From Akkermansia muciniphila (GTDB lineage Bacteria; Verrucomicrobiota; Verrucomicrobiia; Limisphaerales; UBA9464), in NCBI GenBank assembly GCA_945898055.1, contig CAMDGV010000007.1, forward strand, positions 1-64,000: DNA of 64,000 nucleotides, written 5' to 3'. Position 1 is the first letter of the stretch. Every line of letters begins with the position of its first letter. This document shows, one piece after another, positions 34,753 through 43,016 of the stretch. The notes below the pieces were generated by a model. The model had not been told where the DNA came from, searched no databases, and was given only the letters and a program-made list of their open reading frames with translations. A program made the translations under genes and the position numbers.

Positions 34753-37476
34753 TTATTGACGACTGGGAAAGCGAAGTTCCACGGCCCCCTTGTCGGAGAG
34801 TTCAAGGATCAGGCGATCGCTGAGGGGATCATGATCGATTTTCGCGGTCTTAAGTCTTTTCCCATTCAGAAGCACCGTTGTTTTCTTAGGGACTCCAGTA
34901 ATCAGCACTCGCCAGCCATGACGACTCCAACTGGCGACTTGAAAACGAAGTCGATCCTCAGATTCAGAGATGATCTGCACCAAACCGGGTGCGTGAATAA
35001 AACCACGATGAGAGGGACGGGCGACGGACATTTGCACAGGAGGTTCACCATAGAAGGCGAGAGAACCTGGAAGAAGAGTTGCTGGGTTAATGGGGACCGG
35101 ATTTCGAAACTGGGCTTTGAGATCGTAACTGTCTGGGAGGAGACCTTGATTAAGAGTTTCGGAGGCAGGATGGACGTGTTGGATCCCGGCTGCAGCAATG
35201 CCATCGGCGAGACTATTCCAGCGAGAAGCTTCATCGTGCCAAGCCAGATGCCGAAGGGCTTCAGCGTAGACTAATCCGCACCATTGAACAGGGAGACCGA
35301 TCCAGTTAGGCGCGACAAACTGGGTGGCCCCTAGCACCGGAATTGTGGAATAGAGTCCCACCCTATCTGCGACCGGTGGAACGAGATAAACAAAGGGAAC
35401 TCCGGTCCAAGCCCAATAGCGGGCTTCATCGAGATGATTGGGATCGCCGGTAAGTTCAAAGGCAAGAATCCCAGCCTCGCAGAGGTGAGCGCTGGCAAGA
35501 ATATCCGGCGTGTGCAATGGAACTTCCCACGTCTGAGCTCCACGGGGAACTCCCCCACGCCAACGTGAGAGGGTCTTGAAAAGACGAAGCCCTTCCGATT
35601 TAAGTTGAACATCTCCGGTAAGCGTCGCGGCGCGCAAAATTTGGACCAGAGCGGTTGCGGCAAGCCCATTGGCTTGGCTTTGCCAATGCGTGCGCGCTAA
35701 ATTAAGTCCAGACTGAGGCGGTCGATAGAGAAGTGAATCTGAGGTGTCAAATTGACTGACAAGCTGGGCGGCCTGAACGGTTATGCTGTTCAATTGTGAC
35801 CGTACATTTCCATGGAGCAGGGCTGGGAGAAGCCAACGAATATGTCCCACTTGACGGTGCGGTGAGGGGTCTGCGGTGGCTGCGACCTCGGCGTGGGCTT
35901 CGATGGCGGCAATTTCGAGACGCTTGGCTAGGTGCGCATCATCGACCCGTGAACTGAGCCACTCCATCCAGAGGGCGGCGTCGATGGCGGGGGCCGGTTG
36001 AAATCCATTGCCGATCGCGTGCCGATATTGAGCTCCCTTACGAATCCCCGAATCCAGCCATCCGCCGGCTTCCAATCTCCAAAAATCTCTCGCACTTATT
36101 CCAGTTGCGGGGATTTGAGGAAGGGGATGCGTGGCAAAATAAGCTTCCAAGGCAGGAACCATATTGGAACCGAGTCCACCCCTCAGGGTTACGGTGAACT
36201 CGAGAGGCTTTGTTGGGTCAAGTCGAAGGGGCCCATACGGCAACAGCGCTCCATCGGGACGTTCGGTCCCATTACTTCCGGGGGCGATAATACCGAGAAG
36301 ATGCCGACCGGAATGGAAGACTCGATCCGGTGAATCAAAGAGTGGGGCAACCGAGTTAGCCCGGATCCAGTCCAAGGAGAGCCAACGCCCTCCGGCAGCC
36401 AAACTCATGAGAGGCAAAGTGAGTTTACTGGAGTCAGGGACCCGACGGAGCGAGCTCGGTCCGATTATATCTCGTTCGGAGCTTGAGTCTTCATTCTCCA
36501 AATACTCGACGCCAGCAAGAAGCGCTTGCGACTTATTCGTCCCGAAGCTACGCGAACCAGCCAGAAGCAGGGTACCTGGGACAAAGATGCAATCGCGGAT
36601 TTGATCCACCGAAAGAGAGGTGCGAATCCGCAATCCTCCCCCATTCGAATCGACGCGACGCGTCCAACGCCAAAGAGCTCCCTGGGGATCGGTCACCGTA
36701 GTTTCTAGGCGCAACGCAGCTCCGATGGTCCGAAAGATCGGTTCGGCACCGCGTAGATTAAACCAGACCGCTTTTGATCCCTGCAGGTAGCCAATTGGAC
36801 TGTCTGGGCTTGAGAAAGCAAACGGCTGTCCCTGAACGTCTATGGTGAAGCCGTTGAACTCCTGGCGATCTTGGTTAAATCGCAAACCTGGACCGACTAC
36901 CGAGACTTTGCGTGAGGCGGAGTCCGACTCGGCGAGATCAGGCCAATCGGGTTCAGTCAGAAGAGGGCGAGGCTCGAACCAGATCCGTTGAATGCGAGTC
37001 GTATCGCCAGTGCTGCCAGGGCAATCGAAACGTAAGGAGAAAGATCCTTGGAGTGCAGGAATAGGAACACGCGCTTCGAACCACTCGGTTGAGGGAACAA
37101 GAAAGCGAACAGATTCGGCCTCTGATGCGTTGGATTGAAACCAAAACAATTGTCCCCAACCAGCTGTTGAGGAACGCATTCTAACCTTTAGCCAAAGAGG
37201 GGATTCCCCAGTAAAAGCGAGGGGAGATCGAAAAAAGTAAGGATCCGAGCCAGTGACCTGCAGGCACAGTCCGTTGGTACCATCGGAAGTGACGGTGAGT
37301 TCATGTGGATTAGCCCAGAGGCGGGCCTCGTCGGGACGACAAAAATCTAAAGCCGGCAGGGAAACGGCGGCCGAGCAAGCCACTCGATCAAAGTCGAATA
37401 GCAACAAAAAGAGAAACCAGGAACGGGCTAGGCCAAGTTTAATAACGGCTTTTAGATTTGAGGGTTTTTGTCTCAT
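34753..37476 (-). CDS. Large secreted protein of unknown function
   Basis: 907 residues from the ATG at 37474-37476, which overlaps the stop of the upstream PQQ-propeller gene (ATGA), so it is co-translated with it. A hydrophobic N-terminal segment (WFLFLLLFDFDRVACSAAVS) looks like a signal peptide. The first half is beta-rich (LWLKVRMRSSTAGWGQLFWF, WFEARVPIPALQGSFSLRFD). The second half, from about 480, is alpha-helical with repeated Trp/Ala-rich helices (IGNGFQPAPAIDAALWMEWL, WQSQANGLAATALVQILRAA, HLDEARYWAWTGVPFVYLVP), suggesting an (alpha/alpha) barrel, and a short beta domain closes it. That arrangement is common in polysaccharide lyases and glycosidases, but I do not recognise a family or catalytic residues. 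Confidence 0.75.
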   Translation of the reverse strand: MRQKPSNLKAVIKLGLARSWFLFLLLFDFDRVACSAAVSLPALDFCRPDEARLWANPHELTVTSDGTNGLCLQVTGSDPYFFRSPLAFTGESPLWLKVRMRSSTAGWGQLFWFQSNASEAESVRFLVPSTEWFEARVPIPALQGSFSLRFDCPGSTGDTTRIQRIWFEPRPLLTEPDWPDLAESDSASRKVSVVGPGLRFNQDRQEFNGFTIDVQGQPFAFSSPDSPIGYLQGSKAVWFNLRGAEPIFRTIGAALRLETTVTDPQGALWRWTRRVDSNGGGLRIRTSLSVDQIRDCIFVPGTLLLAGSRSFGTNKSQALLAGVEYLENEDSSSERDIIGPSSLRRVPDSSKLTLPLMSLAAGGRWLSLDWIRANSVAPLFDSPDRVFHSGRHLLGIIAPGSNGTERPDGALLPYGPLRLDPTKPLEFTVTLRGGLGSNMVPALEAYFATHPLPQIPATGISARDFWRLEAGGWLDSGIRKGAQYRHAIGNGFQPAPAIDAALWMEWLSSRVDDAHLAKRLEIAAIEAHAEVAATADPSPHRQVGHIRWLLPALLHGNVRSQLNSITVQAAQLVSQFDTSDSLLYRPPQSGLNLARTHWQSQANGLAATALVQILRAATLTGDVQLKSEGLRLFKTLSRWRGGVPRGAQTWEVPLHTPDILASAHLCEAGILAFELTGDPNHLDEARYWAWTGVPFVYLVPPVADRVGLYSTIPVLGATQFVAPNWIGLPVQWCGLVYAEALRHLAWHDEASRWNSLADGIAAAGIQHVHPASETLNQGLLPDSYDLKAQFRNPVPINPATLLPGSLAFYGEPPVQMSVARPSHRGFIHAPGLVQIISESEDRLRFQVASWSRHGWRVLITGVPKKTTVLLNGKRLKTAKIDHDPLSDRLILELSDKGAVELRFPSRQ

Positions 37477-38822
37477 TTTTCGCGGATGCAATAGAGAGAC
37501 TTTACTCCCCGAAGATAAATTTCTCGATCCACCAACGCCGCGCTTGAACTGAAAGAATCGTCTAAATGGTTGATCGCCAGGGTAGCATTTTCTTTGTCGT
37601 GCTGAAGGACAACCGTAGTGCCATCGCGGGCAGTGACGTAGATGCGCCCGCTCGCTCCAACCGGTGAGGAAAAGATAAAATCTCGAATACCATTTAGACG
37701 GAGAGGTTCACCACGAAACTGCCCGGTTGAAGGGTCGAGACGCACCAGTATATTTTGATTATGACGGATGTGATAAAGCGTGTCGTCATAGAGCAGAGGA
37801 GAGGCGACGTAGGGGGTTAGACGGCTGAGACGCCAAGCCACATGGGGGGTGTTGGCGAGGTCACCTTTGGCACCGGCTAGGCGGATGGCTATCATGGCCT
37901 GCGAATAGTAACTGTTCCCAGCGATGAGAAGTCCCTGCCAATAGACCGGAGAGGCCACCACGTTGTCGGTAAGTCCGGGACATTCCCAGAGTAAGGCACC
38001 GCTCTCGAGGTCATAACCCCGCAAACGTTTTGTGGCACTGACAATGACCTGATGCTTACCGTCGACCTCGATGACGAGGGGCGTAGACCAAGATGTTTTT
38101 TCGTCACGGGCAACCTTCCAAAGCCGTTGACCGCTACGTTTGTTAAAAGCGTGCAGGAACGAGTTACCTTCATGATCCCAGTTTACCAAGAGGGTTTGCC
38201 CCTGAAGAACCGGCGAACTGCCTTCGCCATGGGAGTGCAATGTTTGCATTTTTCCGAGGTCAGCCTCCCACTTCACTACCCCATTTGGGTCGAGGCAATA
38301 AAGACCGCGTGAACCAAAGAAAGCGTAGATAAACTCGCCATCCGTGATGGGCGAGTTAGAGGCTTGGCTTCCGGTGTTATGACCGCCCTCGTGAGGCCAT
38401 TCCTCGCGCACGATTCGGGTCCATAAGATGCGACCCTCTTTCCGGTCTAACGCGATGACTTTGTACTGATGCCTATGAGTCACCGGCAGGCTATCATGCA
38501 CCCCGGGAGCAGAATCGTGGACCGGCTTTTGCTCGTTACCCACTGGGTTTGCTGCGGTTAGATACACCTGCCCCCCGTAGACAATAGGCGTGGAATGTCC
38601 CAGTCCGGGGAGGTTGACTTTCCAAGCAATATTCTTTTGCTCACTCCATTCAATCGGCGGATTTGCCAGAGGCGCAACCCCATTTGCCAGAGGCCCGCGC
38701 CATTGCATCCAGTTGCGGAGCGTCAGGTTATGAGGGGTGTCTGCAATGATTGAGCAGGTCAAAAAGAGGATGGCGATAAGCCAAGCGGGGAACCACTGAG
38801 CCTGTGAACTTGGAGCGCGCAT
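37473..38822 (-). CDS. Secreted PQQ-type beta-propeller protein
   Basis: 449 residues with an N-terminal signal anchor (FPAWLIAILFLTCSIIADTP) and then WMQWRGPLANGVAP, the typical opening of planctomycete and verrucomicrobial 'PQQ-binding-like' propellers. Repeated blades are visible: NIAWKVNLPGLGHSTPIVYG, ALDRKEGRILWTRIVREEWP, YAFFGSRGLYCLDPNGVVKW, LHAFNKRSGQRLWKVARDEK, GYDLESGALLWECPGL, VRLDPSTGQF. There is no dehydrogenase active site, so it is probably a scaffold or ligand-binding propeller, not a quinoprotein enzyme. It is coupled to the 907-residue protein. Confidence 0.87.
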   Translation of the reverse strand: MRAPSSQAQWFPAWLIAILFLTCSIIADTPHNLTLRNWMQWRGPLANGVAPLANPPIEWSEQKNIAWKVNLPGLGHSTPIVYGGQVYLTAANPVGNEQKPVHDSAPGVHDSLPVTHRHQYKVIALDRKEGRILWTRIVREEWPHEGGHNTGSQASNSPITDGEFIYAFFGSRGLYCLDPNGVVKWEADLGKMQTLHSHGEGSSPVLQGQTLLVNWDHEGNSFLHAFNKRSGQRLWKVARDEKTSWSTPLVIEVDGKHQVIVSATKRLRGYDLESGALLWECPGLTDNVVASPVYWQGLLIAGNSYYSQAMIAIRLAGAKGDLANTPHVAWRLSRLTPYVASPLLYDDTLYHIRHNQNILVRLDPSTGQFRGEPLRLNGIRDFIFSSPVGASGRIYVTARDGTTVVLQHDKENATLAINHLDDSFSSSAALVDREIYLRGVKSLYCIREK

Positions 38823-39108
38823 CTGTTGGGGGTTAGGGTGTTCGTTGATGAGTTAAAATTGAAGGCTAGAACTAGGACTGTACACCTGCCATCCTCTGAC
38901 TCTTTAGGGGGATCAGCGTGAAAATGAGTTCACTGAAGCTAGCCTCAGAACCGGAAAAGTCCCACTCAATCCTGAGCTGACCGCGCGTCTTTTTCGATCA
39001 CCGATTCTCGTCAATCGACGATCCTCCCTTTCACTTTGGAAGATCGAGGAGAAGGAGAGATGAATCCGAACATTGCCTTCTCAGACAATTTCCTCCCAAA
39101 ATCACTCA

Positions 39109-39969
39109 ATGAAACTCTGCCGCTTTTATTCCTCCGCACATCCATTTCCGCGGGTTGGTTTAACCCTTGACGAAGTTACCTTATTGGATCTGTCCGGAGC
39201 CGGCGTGAGCTCACTGACCGAACTTCTCGAAGTACCTAATCTGTCTGAAACCCTTCGACGATTAGCTGCAGGCGCGGTGCGCAGGGTGGCCCTTTCCGAA
39301 GTTTGTTTTGCGTCACCAACCGAAGCGCAAGAAGTCTGGGCGGCCGGGGTTACTTACCTGCGCAGCAAGACGGCTCGAATGGAAGAATCTGATTTCAGTG
39401 CGACAGCTTACGACCGTGTTTATGATGCCCCAAGGCCGGAACTCTTTTTTAAATCACAAGGTTCTAAAGTCATTGGTTCTGGCGGAGCTGTCGGAATTCG
39501 GAGCGATGCAAAATGGAATGTACCGGAACCGGAATTGGCCCTGGTCTTCAATAGTCGGGCTAATTTAGTAGGTTACACCATTGGCAACGATATGAGCAGT
39601 CGCGATATCGAGGGAGAGAATCTTTTGTATTTGCCGCAAGCTAAAACCTATCGTGGATCATGCGCGTTAGGTCCCTTTATTCGAGTGGCAACGAGCGAAG
39701 AAGAAGCGAGGAATTGGAGTATTCGGATCACCATTCACCGAGCGGATACGACGATATTTTCGGGAGAAACAAAGGTCGGAAATATCAAGCGAACCTTTGA
39801 TGACCTAGCGAGTTGGTTGCACCGTTGCCAAGAATTTAAGCAGGGAGTCGTTCTATTGACAGGCACGGGCGTAGTGCCACCTAACGAGTTTACTCTCGCA
39901 TCGGGAGATATTGTACGGATCGAGATTGAAGGGATAGGCGTGCTTGAGAACGCTGTGGAGGTGGTGTGA
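39109..39969 (+). CDS. Fumarylacetoacetate hydrolase-family protein
   Basis: 286 residues from ATG 39109. The C-terminal FAH domain (about 85-286) has WAAGVTYLRSKTARMEESDF, VPEPELALVFNS (metal-binding Glu residues), GYTIGNDMSSRDIEGENLLY (Asp ligand), SCALGPFIRVATS and LLTGTGVVPPNEFTL. The YLRSKTARMEES and YDRVYDAPRPELFFKS segments are reminiscent of 2-keto-3-deoxy-D-arabinonate dehydratase-type members, so a role in sugar-acid breakdown is more likely than tyrosine catabolism. Cytoplasmic; monocistronic. An upstream in-frame start at 39073 exists but lacks family support. Confidence 0.87.
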   Translation: MKLCRFYSSAHPFPRVGLTLDEVTLLDLSGAGVSSLTELLEVPNLSETLRRLAAGAVRRVALSEVCFASPTEAQEVWAAGVTYLRSKTARMEESDFSATAYDRVYDAPRPELFFKSQGSKVIGSGGAVGIRSDAKWNVPEPELALVFNSRANLVGYTIGNDMSSRDIEGENLLYLPQAKTYRGSCALGPFIRVATSEEEARNWSIRITIHRADTTIFSGETKVGNIKRTFDDLASWLHRCQEFKQGVVLLTGTGVVPPNEFTLASGDIVRIEIEGIGVLENAVEVV

Positions 39970-39970
39970 A

Positions 39971-40003
39971 TCGGGGCGTCGGCCCCCATCGCCCCCGACT
40001 TTT
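39971..40003 (+). terminator. Possible terminator after the FAH-family gene
   Basis: TCGGGG pairs with CCCCGA around a GC-rich centre, followed by CTTTT. The stem is strong but the T tract is short, so termination efficiency is doubtful. It begins two bases after the gene's stop codon. The rest of the gap to 40231 shows nothing. Confidence 0.3.
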
Positions 40004-40231
40004 GGATAGGGCCAAACTTGGTGGATGGTTTGAAGTTCAGATCGGCTTTAATTGAGTTCATTCGCGAGGAGTAAACTCTTAATTAGGAAAATGTCTGTCC
40101 CTGATGCCCCTTGGAATTAGTTAGACTGAAATACCACTTTTGTCCCAATAGTTACTCAGTCTAAGCAGTCTCATTCTTAAAGATTATGTAGAGCTCGACT
40201 CCTCGTGCCGAGAGTCATTATCCTCTCGAAT

Positions 40232-40588
40232 ATGCTCGAGAAAAAGCATCAACCACTCGCCAGCCGGGGTCGTTTCTCTCGGCGTTTACTGGCCAGTTTT
40301 GGGGCTGCCATAGGGTTGATTTTAGGTACCTTAGGAATTGGCACGGCGGGGTATCATTTCTTTGCTGACTTTACTTGGGTCGATTCCCTGTTGAACGCAG
40401 CGATGATCCTCACCGGCATGGGACCAGTCGGAGTCCTGGTTACGACCCGCGCCAAGCTCTTTGCGGTGGTTTATGCCCTTTTTTGCGGATGTGTCTTTCT
40501 CACGATGATTGTCACGGTGTTAACGCCGATGGTTCACCGATTGCTTCACCTCTTTCACCTCGAAGACCCAGATTCTAAGCGGCACTGA
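40232..40588 (+). CDS. Small two-helix membrane protein next to chrA
   Basis: 118 residues from ATG 40232 (a GTG nine codons upstream is also in frame). A basic N-terminus (KKHQPLASRGRFSRRLL) precedes two membrane helices: about 21-44 (ASFGAAIGLILGTLGIGTAG) and about 74-100 (LFAVVYALFCGCVFLTMIVT). Between them is a conserved-looking loop AAMILTGMGPVGVLVTTRAK. The helix-loop-helix layout with a glycine-rich loop is reminiscent of two-TM ion-channel pore modules, but no TVGYG-type filter is present. The histidine-rich tail (HRLLHLFHLEDPDSKRH) could bind metal. It lies 19 bp before chrA and may be its partner. Function unknown. Confidence 0.7.
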   Translation: MLEKKHQPLASRGRFSRRLLASFGAAIGLILGTLGIGTAGYHFFADFTWVDSLLNAAMILTGMGPVGVLVTTRAKLFAVVYALFCGCVFLTMIVTVLTPMVHRLLHLFHLEDPDSKRH

Positions 40589-40607
40589 ACTTCTAAAAAA
40601 GACAACG

Positions 40608-42080
40608 ATGGGGCATTCTAAATCTGAGCAATCGAGAGAGGAGCCTAATGTTAATCAGGGACTGAGGGCGCAATCTCCTCTGCCGATTCAAGATACCAAG
40701 ATCGCAGTGAGCGGAGAGAATGAGTCTGTCCCCGTCCCTGATAGTGTGTCGCAACCACCCAATTTGCCGACATTTAGAGAAGCGTTTTTATTTTGGTTAA
40801 AACTTGGATTCATCAGTTTTGGGGGGCCGACGGGGCAGATAGCCATCATGCACAGTGAATTGGTCGAAAAACGGCGGTGGATTTCAGAGGACCGATTCTT
40901 TCATGCCCTCAATTACTGTATGCTACTCCCCGGACCGGAGGCTCAACAGTTAGCTATCTATGTGGGATGGTTATTACACCGAACATGGGGTGGCATTGTT
41001 GCCGGAGTCCTCTTTGTCATCCCCTCAGCACTGATCCTTTGGGGGCTCAGTATTGTTTATGTCACCTTCGGTGAATTGCCTTGGGTGAGGGGTGGCTTCG
41101 ACGGTTTGAAGCCGGCGATTCTTGCCATTGTTCTGAGCGCGATGGTTCGGATAGGGCGGCGAGTCTTAAAAAACCCAGTGATGTGGGGAGTCGCACTGAT
41201 GGCTTTCTTTTTGATCTTCCAATTTCATCTTCCCTTTCCGCTAATTATTCTGACTGCGGGCCTTGTTGGTCTTCTAGGTGATCAGGGTGGCTTTAGTCCG
41301 TTTAGAGTCCTCACGGCGCATCGGCCCAAGGCGGGAAGGATCAGTTTTGTAGGAGATGACTCCGCCATTCCTATTCACGCTAAGCCCTCATTAAAGCGCG
41401 CTTTAAACGTCTGTTGGATCTGCTTAACTCTCTGGTGGGCTCCAGTCCTATTGAGCGGAGTTGGGTTTGGTTTTGATCATCTTCTTTTCAGACAGGGCCT
41501 CTTCTTTAGCAAAGCGGCGATGGTTACTTTTGGAGGTGCTTATGCGGTTCTGCCCTATGTCTCGCAGGAGGCCGTAGAGAACTATCATTGGGTGACCGCG
41601 GGACAAATGTTGGATGGGCTTGCCCTAGCAGAAACCACACCTGGGCCCTTGATTATGGTCTTACAATTTGTTGGCTTTCTCGGAGGATGGAATTCACCGG
41701 CGCCATTATCGCCACAAACCATGGCGACCCTTGGGGCTCTCCTCACAACGTGGACAACCTTTCTACCCTGCTTTCTCTGGATTTTTCTGGGGGCGCCTCA
41801 TATTGAAGAACTGCGTGGGAACAAAAGAATATCCGCTGTCCTTTCGACTATTACCGCTGCTGTCGTTGGGGTGATTTTAAATCTCGCCGTATGGTTTGGA
41901 ATTCAGGTCCTTTTTCCATCGGCCACGTCGATCAACCTGTTTAGCCTGACCGTTTGCTGCGTCGCCCTCATTGGCATGGCCCGTTGGAAGTGGGGGATAA
42001 TTCCGGTGGTCCTGAGTGCTGGAGCGGTAGGGATGCTGTGGAAGCTCTTACAAGGGTGGGTTGATTTGGGCCGTCCGTGA
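40608..42080 (+). CDS. chrA: Chromate efflux transporter ChrA
   Basis: 490 residues with a 50-residue polar N-terminal extension and then two CHR domains. The first has FREAFLFWLKLGFISFGGPT, GQIAIMHSELVEKRRWISED and CMLLPGPEAQQLAIYVGWLL; the second has FFSKAAMVTFGGAYAVLPYV, GLALAETTPGPLIMVLQFVG and TTWTTFLPCFLWIFLGAP. About ten membrane helices are evident. Long-chain ChrA exports chromate across the inner membrane, driven by the membrane potential; sulfate may be an alternative ligand. It follows the small membrane protein by 19 bp. The IS66 derivative starts 13 bp after its stop, so any downstream operon partners may have been displaced. Confidence 0.93.
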   Translation: MGHSKSEQSREEPNVNQGLRAQSPLPIQDTKIAVSGENESVPVPDSVSQPPNLPTFREAFLFWLKLGFISFGGPTGQIAIMHSELVEKRRWISEDRFFHALNYCMLLPGPEAQQLAIYVGWLLHRTWGGIVAGVLFVIPSALILWGLSIVYVTFGELPWVRGGFDGLKPAILAIVLSAMVRIGRRVLKNPVMWGVALMAFFLIFQFHLPFPLIILTAGLVGLLGDQGGFSPFRVLTAHRPKAGRISFVGDDSAIPIHAKPSLKRALNVCWICLTLWWAPVLLSGVGFGFDHLLFRQGLFFSKAAMVTFGGAYAVLPYVSQEAVENYHWVTAGQMLDGLALAETTPGPLIMVLQFVGFLGGWNSPAPLSPQTMATLGALLTTWTTFLPCFLWIFLGAPHIEELRGNKRISAVLSTITAAVVGVILNLAVWFGIQVLFPSATSINLFSLTVCCVALIGMARWKWGIIPVVLSAGAVGMLWKLLQGWVDLGRP

Positions 42081-42232
42081 TGCTCGGAGAAGGTAAGCGT
42101 GCGCCCAACCCCATGGTTCCCTGGTTGCCGAAAGTAGGATATTCGACGATTGAAGCCGGGGGCCAAAGTTCGACCAAAATCGCATGGACTTTTCGCACTC
42201 CACCATTGATTCAATACTGCCGCGACTGGCTT

Positions 42233-42394
42233 TCAGCACAGTCGTGCTCCAAACACCCGCCATCGGAGCGCGGTTGGAAAGAGAGCCAATTGCAGCGAAC
42301 TGCGAACCACCCCGGCCAGCGGATCGAAGGACTTGCGAAGATCGGTCTGCCCGGCCGCTCGATAGACCTGAGTGTTGGAGATAAAGCTCAGCAT
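42233..42394 (-). pseudogene. IS66 TnpB N-terminal remnant
   Basis: From the ATG at 42392-42394 the frame gives 53 residues: MLSFISNTQVYRAAGQTDLR, KSFDPLAGVVRSSL, the standard start of IS66 TnpB, then unrelated residues to a TGA at 42233-42235. It overlaps the end of the tnpA remnant by 7 bp, the usual coupled arrangement. The break at about residue 36 is one end of the large deletion. Confidence 0.85.
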
Positions 42395-42756
42395 CTGGGA
42401 AAAATATCAAGAATGGACCGCAAGGTTGAGGGATCCAAACCTGGGGGTAGTCGAAGGGCCCAACCGGATGGGGCAACACTTTCCGGCCCGTCGGTAGAAC
42501 TCGCCGAGGCTGACGGCGTGCAGAGCACGGGAACGAAGGCTGGAGTGTTTTGGGAGGCGATGGAATGGGTTGGCTGTAGTGGCTGTGGTGACTGGGTTGG
42601 ATGAGTGATCCGTAGCCATCGATCCATCGAAAGAGAATGAACCCCCAATCTCGCAGCAAACTCAGTCTTCGAGAGTCCCGAGCTTTTAAATTTAGCGATC
42701 CTTAGTTGGATTTCAGCAAGACCACGACGCCTCCGAGACGGTACTCTTGAGTTCAT
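42388..42756 (-). pseudogene. IS66 TnpA remnant
   Basis: 122 codons from ATG 42754-42756: MNSRVPSRRRRGLAEIQLRI, FKSSGLSKTEFAARLGVHSL and DRWLRI are the helix-turn-helix of IS66 TnpA, followed by SQNTPAFVPVL and a low-complexity tail. The first 80 residues are about 80% identical by eye to the copy at 27945-28328. The frame is intact, but without TnpB and TnpC it cannot transpose. Confidence 0.82.
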
Positions 42757-43016
42757 CTGCGCAGGCTACCCCAAGCACGACGAATCAGGAACCATGGGTT
42801 TGGGTGTACGCTTACTGGGTGGTGGTTTCGGCATCTGCCAATCCAAAACTACCCCCAAACGAAGGTGCTGCACAATCGCACTATTTTAAATCTCTCAGTG
42901 ACTTTTCCATCGGAATTGAGGCTGCCCTGTGCGTCAGTTGAGAGGCTCCGTTGATGTCTAATAGTGAAAGGTAGTCTCAAGTAAGAACGGTTATTCGAGC
43001 CGGAAGGAGCGAGGGG

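Larger units (their letters stand above)
42093..42815 (-). mobile_element. Internally deleted IS66 derivative (about 0.72 kb)
   Basis: The ends are GTAAGCGTGCGCCCA at 42093 and its inverted counterpart ending at 42815, matching the repeats of the element at 26510-28388. The first 90 bp also match the inner left end of that element almost base for base. Inside remain tnpA and the first third of tnpB; all of tnpC is gone. Flanking octamers (CGGAGAAG, TGGGTGGT) do not match. It is now MITE-sized and could only move if a full-length relative supplied transposase. Confidence 0.88.
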
